DNA from: UBA1367 sp040268355
GTDB taxonomy: Bacteria > Actinomycetota > Coriobacteriia > Coriobacteriales > Atopobiaceae
DNA: 26,538 nucleotides
Reading direction: 5' to 3'
Assembly (NCBI GenBank): GCA_040268355.1
Contig: JAWRIT010000178.1
Coordinates: 1-26,538, forward strand
Shown in pieces: positions 22,875-26,538 of the stretch. Position numbers and translations under genes: made by a program. Position 1 is the stretch's first letter, and each line of letters opens with the position of its first letter. Below the pieces are notes generated by a model. It had not been told where the DNA came from. It searched no databases and saw nothing but the letters and a program-made list of their open reading frames with translations.

Positions 22875-23723
22875 CTACGCCCAGAGCTCGGGCATGAGTC
22901 GCTCGAGGGCCACGGCGATGCCGTCGTGGTCGTTGTCCTCGGTCACGAACTCGGCCACGGCCTTGGTCGCGTCCACCGCGTTGCCCATCGCCACGCCGTG
23001 CCCGGCGAGGGCGAGCATGGTCGTGTCGTTCTCGGCATCGCCGAAGGCCGCGGTGTCGGCCGCGTCGATGCCCAGCAGCTCGAAGGTGGTGGCGAGCGAC
23101 TTGGCCTTGTCCACGCCCATCGGTGTGAACTCGAAGTACATCGGCGCGGTGAACATGGAGTTGAGCTCGCCCTCGAAGGGCGCGGCGATCGCAGCGGCGT
23201 GCTCCTTGAGGTAATCGGGGGCGCCGACCACGTTGATCTTGTTGGGCTCGAAGTCGATGGCCGCCGCCAGGTCCCGGTGCTCCATCAGGAGGTAGCCGTT
23301 GTTGTGCGCCTCGTAGTCGCAGACCATCCACCTGTCCGAGGAGGGACCGGGGATGGTGAGGCAGGCGTTGAGCGTGTGCATGTACTCGTCGCCATCGTCG
23401 ACCAGGGGGTTCACGTCGAATGCGGCGGTGTGGGCGAGCAGGCGCTTGGCCTGCTCGAGGGCGATGACCTGGTTCACGTAGACCTCGTCGGTCTGGCAGT
23501 TCAGCACGCGAGCGCCGTTGAAGCAGCAGAAGAGGCCGTCGTGCTCGTACATGCGGAGCTGCTCGGCAAAGGTCCGAAGGCCCAGGGCTGGTCGTCCGGA
23601 GGCCAGCACGAGCGTGACGCCGGCGTCTTGGGCGCGCAGCAACGCGTCGCGCGTGCGCGGCGTTATCTCCTTGTCGGAGTTGGTGAGCGTGCCGTCGATG
23701 TCGAGCAGTATCGCCTTGATCAT
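22875..23723 (-). CDS. Cof-type HAD-IIB phosphatase
   Basis: A 282-residue haloacid-dehalogenase-superfamily hydrolase of the Cof/YidA group, cytoplasmic enzymes that dephosphorylate sugar phosphates, flavin nucleotides or other small phosphates. Motif I is LLDIDGTLTN, with the nucleophile and acid/base pair Asp8/Asp10. Motif II is LVLASGRP (Ser42). Lysine motif and motif III occur in GVDKAKSL and AAFGDAENDTTML. The large C2-type cap domain lies between motifs II and III (about 85-190). Length is typical. AAGGACGG lies about 9 nt upstream of the ATG. It is monocistronic or last in line, 163 nt downstream of ltrA on the same strand. The substrate cannot be told from sequence. Confidence 0.93.
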   Translation of the reverse strand: MIKAILLDIDGTLTNSDKEITPRTRDALLRAQDAGVTLVLASGRPALGLRTFAEQLRMYEHDGLFCCFNGARVLNCQTDEVYVNQVIALEQAKRLLAHTAAFDVNPLVDDGDEYMHTLNACLTIPGPSSDRWMVCDYEAHNNGYLLMEHRDLAAAIDFEPNKINVVGAPDYLKEHAAAIAAPFEGELNSMFTAPMYFEFTPMGVDKAKSLATTFELLGIDAADTAAFGDAENDTTMLALAGHGVAMGNAVDATKAVAEFVTEDNDHDGIAVALERLMPELWA

Positions 23724-23828
23724 GGGTCCGTCCTTCGTGTCGTAGCCCGAGAAAGCCTAGGATAATTCTACGGGTGTCGCCGGTCCGTGCGAGGACAAAA
23801 CCGACGGGAGACGTTCCTGAGATGACGT

Positions 23829-23843
23829 CGGCAACAGCTGCCG
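23829..23843 (-). terminator. Candidate hairpin downstream of the LtrA gene
   Basis: CGGCA and TGCCG form a 5-bp stem with a 5-nt loop about 45 nt past the LtrA stop on the minus strand. It is weak and has no U-run. Confidence 0.25.
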
Positions 23844-23886
23844 TCAACTCGCAAGCACGTCCCGACGAGCGCACGCACAGGGCGTC

Positions 23887-25026
23887 TCAGATCCCTCTCG
23901 TCGCCTCGACGTCGCCCGCCGGCCGAGAGCGGGACCACACCATGCAGGCGGCTTGCGCCACCAACATAAGTGAGCTGACGCAGCTCACGACCTCCTGCTC
24001 ATCCGAACGGATCAGGCACACGACGAGGCCTGCGGCAAACAGCGCCACGCTCGCCCAGAGTGTGTGGGCACCCAGGCTCTGCCCGGGCTTGTTGTAGCGC
24101 GTGGCGAGGAACACGCCCGTTAGGAACAAGGCGATCCCCGTGTAGAGGAACGCAACCGTGAACAAGCGATCTGCCTGCGAGTCCGCCAGAAAGGACAGCG
24201 AGACCGTGATGGCGCTTATGCCAAAGAGCACAGGATAGTGCAGGTAGATCATACCGTTTCCCGTGATGCCGGCGCGCTCTCGGTCGACCATGCGATCGAA
24301 CTCCATCACATAGATCACGAAGAGCGCCGCCACCGTCAGAAACACGAACACCGATGCCATCGAGAGGCTTCCCAGGACGAAGTAGGGTGCGATGCCAACG
24401 ATCGTCTCGCCGAGCGTGATGATGACAAGCAGGGAGAGCCGCTCGGTCAGATGCGGGAAGTTGATGGGCACGCCACGCATACCACCGGTCATGGCACCTG
24501 GCATAACCCAAGCGGACACGACACCCAAGAGCATGAGTGCCAGGCCCGTGGGATAGTCGAAGGCGACCGCCGCGAACATGCATGACGCACGTGCGCCGAG
24601 CACCCAGAAGAACAGGCGAATGTAGGCTCGCGCGGCACCATCTGTGGTGGAGCGGTACTGCAAGGCATACTGCGCGAGCAGCAGCAATGTCCAGATGCCG
24701 ACGACGAGCGAGAACGGACGGAACGTCTCGGTGAGGTCGCCGGTGAGGTTGGCCGACATCACCAGCACGAGCACCATGCTGCAGAACATGAAGCCGACGT
24801 CACGCAGGGAGTTCGAGCCGAAGCGGTTGGTGAACACAGTCTCCACCATCCACGAGTTCACCAGCACGATGAAGACCACCGCGAAGGAGAACAGCGCCAT
24901 CGGGTCCAGCGTCCCGCCGTGCAGGTGGTGGATGATCTCTGTCGAGCGCGAGATGGCATAGACAAAGACCAGGTCGTAGAAGAGCTCGGTCAGCTCCACC
25001 TTCTTTGCGCGAGCGCGTTCTTGCAT
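23887..25026 (-). CDS. Low temperature requirement protein A (LtrA) family membrane protein
   Basis: A 379-residue polytopic membrane protein of the LtrA family, named for a Listeria gene needed for growth at low temperature; the biochemical activity is unknown. The family signatures are clear: VELTELFYDLVFVYAIS (10-26) at the N-terminus and HLTERLSLLVIITLGETIVGI (192-212) in the middle. About ten to twelve hydrophobic segments cover the rest. I chose the ATG at 25026, with AGGGAGG 7 nt upstream, over an in-frame GTG at 25044. The start lies 4 nt after the TetR stop codon, so the two genes form one operon and LtrA is probably a direct target of that TetR protein. Confidence 0.93.
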   Translation of the reverse strand: MQERARAKKVELTELFYDLVFVYAISRSTEIIHHLHGGTLDPMALFSFAVVFIVLVNSWMVETVFTNRFGSNSLRDVGFMFCSMVLVLVMSANLTGDLTETFRPFSLVVGIWTLLLLAQYALQYRSTTDGAARAYIRLFFWVLGARASCMFAAVAFDYPTGLALMLLGVVSAWVMPGAMTGGMRGVPINFPHLTERLSLLVIITLGETIVGIAPYFVLGSLSMASVFVFLTVAALFVIYVMEFDRMVDRERAGITGNGMIYLHYPVLFGISAITVSLSFLADSQADRLFTVAFLYTGIALFLTGVFLATRYNKPGQSLGAHTLWASVALFAAGLVVCLIRSDEQEVVSCVSSLMLVAQAACMVWSRSRPAGDVEATRGI

Positions 25027-25030
25027 GCTC

Positions 25031-25657
25031 CTACCTCCCTTCACCCAACAGCCGCAATGCGCTGTTGCGCACCAGCTCGTGGGAAGTCATGAACGCGTAG
25101 TCGACGCCCGCCTCGTCCATGGCGGCGCGTTGCTCGGGCGTCACCATCGTATACGGCAGGATGCCGAACATCATGGGAAAGAAGGTATAGACGAAGTCTC
25201 GGCGCGCGACGGCTCCCATGTCCGGGAAGAAGCGCGCCAAACAACGCTCGACCAGCGCGAGCGAGCGTCCGTATGCGCGCTTGAAGGCGACGAGCCGGTC
25301 GTGACGGCTATTCTCCTCCATGTCGTAGTGGCTCGTCGACATGATCTTGAGCAGCAGGGAACGATCGTCGAGCGAGATCGCAAGCGCCTCGGCGAAGCCG
25401 GGCGCATCGAGCGTTGGTCCAGCCAGGATGGCACTCAGCGACTCGTTCCAAGCGGCGTACTCACGCTCGTGCAAGGCCAGGAAGATCTCCTCCTTGGTCT
25501 TGAAGTAGTTGTACAGGCTCGCACGCGTGAACGTCGTGCGTTCGGCGATCATCGCCATGGTGATGTCCTTGAAGGCATGCTCGCGGTACAGACCCTCGCA
25601 GGCGTCCAATATCTCGTTGCATCTCGCTGCCATGAGTCCCGGCGAACCCTTGGGCAT
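25031..25657 (-). CDS. TetR-family regulator of the LtrA/flavodoxin divergon
   Basis: A 208-residue regulator. The helix-turn-helix is at about 30-53 (KDITMAMIAERTTFTRASLYNYFKTKEEI), preceded by the usual first helix. The C-terminal domain is all-helical with a hydrophobic ligand-pocket composition (RRDFVYTFFPMMFGILPYTMV). I chose the ATG at 25657, with AAGGAGG 5 nt upstream; the ORF extends to 25684 but that would run into the first operator. It is transcribed with LtrA and divergently from the flavodoxin gene. Three copies of a 15-bp palindrome occupy the shared promoter region, so it probably represses itself, LtrA and the flavodoxin until an inducer binds. The inducer is unknown; membrane or redox stress would fit the targets. 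Confidence 0.93.
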   Translation of the reverse strand: MPKGSPGLMAARCNEILDACEGLYREHAFKDITMAMIAERTTFTRASLYNYFKTKEEIFLALHEREYAAWNESLSAILAGPTLDAPGFAEALAISLDDRSLLLKIMSTSHYDMEENSRHDRLVAFKRAYGRSLALVERCLARFFPDMGAVARRDFVYTFFPMMFGILPYTMVTPEQRAAMDEAGVDYAFMTSHELVRNSALRLLGEGR

Positions 25658-25677
25658 CGGTCCTCCTTGTCCAAGAT

Positions 25678-25692
25678 CTGACAAATGGTCAG
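25678..25692. promoter_or_regulatory. TetR operator candidate, box 1
   Basis: CTGAC-AAATG-GTCAG, a palindrome with perfect 5-bp arms. It lies in the leader of the TetR-LtrA transcript, downstream of its predicted start, and overlaps the region just upstream of the TetR ribosome-binding site. Confidence 0.7.
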
Positions 25693-25700
25693 AATAGTTG

Positions 25701-25715
25701 TTGACGCGATGTCAG
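25701..25715. promoter_or_regulatory. TetR operator candidate, box 2
   Basis: TTGAC-GCGAT-GTCAG, a 15-bp near-palindrome of the same type. It covers the candidate -35 of the flavodoxin promoter and touches the -10 of the TetR promoter. Its centre is 23 bp from box 1. Confidence 0.65.
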
Positions 25716-25729
25716 TATAAAGGTACGCT
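25701..25729 (+). promoter_or_regulatory. Candidate flavodoxin promoter
   Basis: TTGACG (25701-25706) and TACGCT (25724-25729) are 17 nt apart; predicted initiation falls near 25736, inside box 3. TATAAA at 25716-25721 is an alternative -10 with a poor -35. Confidence 0.5.
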
Positions 25730-25741
25730 GCATTCTGACAA
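25714..25741 (-). promoter_or_regulatory. Candidate TetR-LtrA promoter
   Basis: On the minus strand TTGTCA (25736-25741) and TATACT (25714-25719) are 16 nt apart. The -35 lies inside box 3 and the transcription start near 25707 lies inside box 2, so operator occupancy would block polymerase. Confidence 0.65.
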
Positions 25742-25749
25742 GATGTCAG
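25735..25749. promoter_or_regulatory. TetR operator candidate, box 3
   Basis: CTGAC-AAGAT-GTCAG, a palindrome extending to CTGACA/TGTCAG. It covers the -35 of the TetR-LtrA promoter. Its centre is 34 bp from box 2. Confidence 0.7.
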
Positions 25750-25766
25750 CAACAGGGCTCTACGTC

Positions 25767-25792
25767 AGGGTGCCGACCCTCAGCCTGAGGGT
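25767..25792 (+). repeat. Palindrome and alternative hairpins in the flavodoxin leader
   Basis: ACCCTCAG-C-CTGAGGGT (25776-25792) is a perfect 17-bp palindrome. Its ACCCT arm can also pair with an upstream AGGGT (25767-25771) across a GCCG loop, giving two mutually exclusive hairpins 33-59 nt before the start codon. Confidence 0.5.
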
Positions 25793-25825
25793 GCGCACAA
25801 GGGGAACTGCGAGAAGGGAAGCGAC

Positions 25826-26284
25826 ATGAAGAAGCTCGTTGCCTATTTCAGTGCAAGCGGGACCACTGCACGCGCAGCAGAGAGGCTGGCGCGCGAGGCA
25901 GGCGCCGACCTCTATGAGATCCGCCCCGCCGTGCCCTACACCTCGGCCGACCTGAACTGGAGAGACAAGGCCGCGCGCGCCACCGTGGAGATGAACGATG
26001 CCGCGAGTCGTCCCGAGCTGGCCGAGCACGATGCGCCCATCGCTGACTATGATGTGATCTACCTCGGATTTCCCATCTGGTGGTACACCGCCCCGCATAT
26101 CGTGCGGAGCTTCTTGGAGGCCTACGACCTCGCCGGCAAGACCATCGTCGTGTGGGCGACGTCGGGTGGCAGCGGCATCAGTCGCGCAATGGGGGATCTT
26201 CCGTCCAGTGCCCTAGGGGCAACGTTTGTTGAAGGCGGCATGGCCAACGGAGGACGTGTCGCCCCCATCGTGGCGAAGGGGTAG
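25826..26284 (+). CDS. Flavodoxin-like protein
   Basis: A 152-residue FMN-binding electron-transfer protein of the single-domain flavodoxin family. The phosphate-binding loop is SASGTT (9-14) after the first strand KKLVAYF. The segment YDVIYLGFPIWWYTAPHIVRSFLEAY (75-100) carries the aromatic flavin-stacking loop PIWWYTAP. A third loop ATSGGSGIS (111-119) follows. The C-terminus is about 10-20 residues shorter than many relatives, which continue with an Asn-Gly then helix-W pattern; here it ends GGRVAPIVAKG. AAGGGAAG lies just upstream of the ATG. It is divergent from the TetR-LtrA operon and shares its operator region, so it is likely co-regulated. Proteins of this type often serve NAD(P)H-dependent reductases or stress electron transfer. 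Confidence 0.88.
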   Translation: MKKLVAYFSASGTTARAAERLAREAGADLYEIRPAVPYTSADLNWRDKAARATVEMNDAASRPELAEHDAPIADYDVIYLGFPIWWYTAPHIVRSFLEAYDLAGKTIVVWATSGGSGISRAMGDLPSSALGATFVEGGMANGGRVAPIVAKG

Positions 26285-26333
26285 GCGCTCGACCGCACCA
26301 CAGCACGGGGCCGACACGGGGGAAGAGGGACCT

Positions 26334-26462
26334 ATGTGTCACAGCCGCGAGCTGGGAAGCGCGGGCATTTCCTTGGAATCGATACGATCGTCCGGCGAAG
26401 CCATGCGGGCGGCGATGCCCAAGCAGGCCGCCGTGCGCCGGCGTGGGTCCGGTTTCGCATGA
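26334..26462 (+). CDS. Possible small ORF, 42 codons
   Basis: An ATG with GAAGAGGG about 5 nt upstream opens a 42-residue ORF beginning MCHSRELGSAG and ending RRRGSGFA. The predicted peptide is basic with no membrane segment, and I recognise no family. It lies 49 nt downstream of the flavodoxin stop on the same strand. The start signal is good, but the length and composition make a chance ORF quite possible. Confidence 0.3.
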   Translation: MCHSRELGSAGISLESIRSSGEAMRAAMPKQAAVRRRGSGFA

Positions 26463-26463
26463 C

Positions 26464-26538
26464 CCGTGGTCAGAGATCGGACTTTTGCGGTGAGAATCCG
26501 CGACTGGCGGAGTAGCGGACGAGAAAACAGCAGGACGG
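26464..26538 (+). ncRNA. Possible riboswitch-like structured RNA, cut by the window end
   Basis: GCGG-TGAGAAT-CCGC forms a small hairpin containing GGTGAGAATCC. It is followed by GACTGGCGGAGTAGCGGACGAG. The hairpin loop and the following strand resemble the GGUG..A.UCC element shared by FMN and cobalamin riboswitches. The second strand is reminiscent of ACCGGCGGU...AGCCCGCGAG in FMN aptamers or of the C.G.CCCGC.ACUG segment in cobalamin aptamers. Neither consensus is fully met, and the rest lies outside the window. Confidence 0.3.

Noticed and set aside
1..26538. CRISPR arrays, insertion sequences, integrases, phage genes
   Set aside because: No regularly spaced repeats, terminal inverted repeats with a transposase, or recombinase motifs were seen on either strand.

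Overview
The window is a GC-rich, gene-dense bacterial chromosome segment with short intergenic gaps and Shine-Dalgarno-led starts. Codon use and gene families (DUF3516 helicase, DUF4298 protein, S-box-controlled metK, LtrA, GCS2-type ligase) suggest a high-GC actinobacterium, most plausibly a member of the Coriobacteriia (Olsenella/Atopobium/Collinsella-like). That placement is an inference; no rRNA or other marker is present. I see no tRNA, rRNA, IS element, CRISPR array, prophage or replication origin. No stretch longer than about 300 bases lacks a gene.

Layout. (1) 40-5628, minus strand: a four-gene module reading response regulator, histidine kinase, ABC ATPase, large double-FtsX permease. 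The kinase has two membrane segments joined by a tiny loop, as in kinases that sense through a partner transporter, so the module probably handles envelope stress or antimicrobial peptides. (2) 5759-9424, minus: a multi-span membrane protein with a His/Asp/Arg-rich N-terminus, preceded by a Ski2-like helicase with a DUF3516-type tail. (3) 9568-11836, minus: metK under a SAM-I (S-box) riboswitch, and a TetR regulator. (4) 12071-13564, plus: gltX, divergent from the TetR gene and convergent with a flippase-like LPG_synthase_TM protein (13689-14951, minus). (5) 15088-17947, plus: a divergent member of the plant-type glutamate-cysteine ligase (GCS2) family and an MFS transporter. (6) 17998-20598, minus: a DUF4298 gene followed by rlmKL, whose second methyltransferase half has lost its signature motifs. 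(7) 20801-22447: trmL with an unusual insertion (plus) and a PAP2 phosphatase (minus). (8) 22618-23723: a 65-residue acidic protein (plus) and a Cof-type HAD phosphatase (minus). (9) 23887-26284: a divergon of TetR plus LtrA (minus) and a flavodoxin (plus). Its shared promoter region carries three copies of a 15-bp operator-like palindrome. (10) 26285-26538: a possible 42-codon ORF and, at the edge, a hairpin-rich sequence resembling part of a vitamin-cofactor riboswitch, cut off by the window end.

Most genes are housekeeping (translation, RNA modification, SAM synthesis). The more individual parts are the sensor-transporter module, the eroded RlmK half, the altered GCS2 protein, the trmL insertion, and the TetR/LtrA/flavodoxin divergon with its repeated operator.
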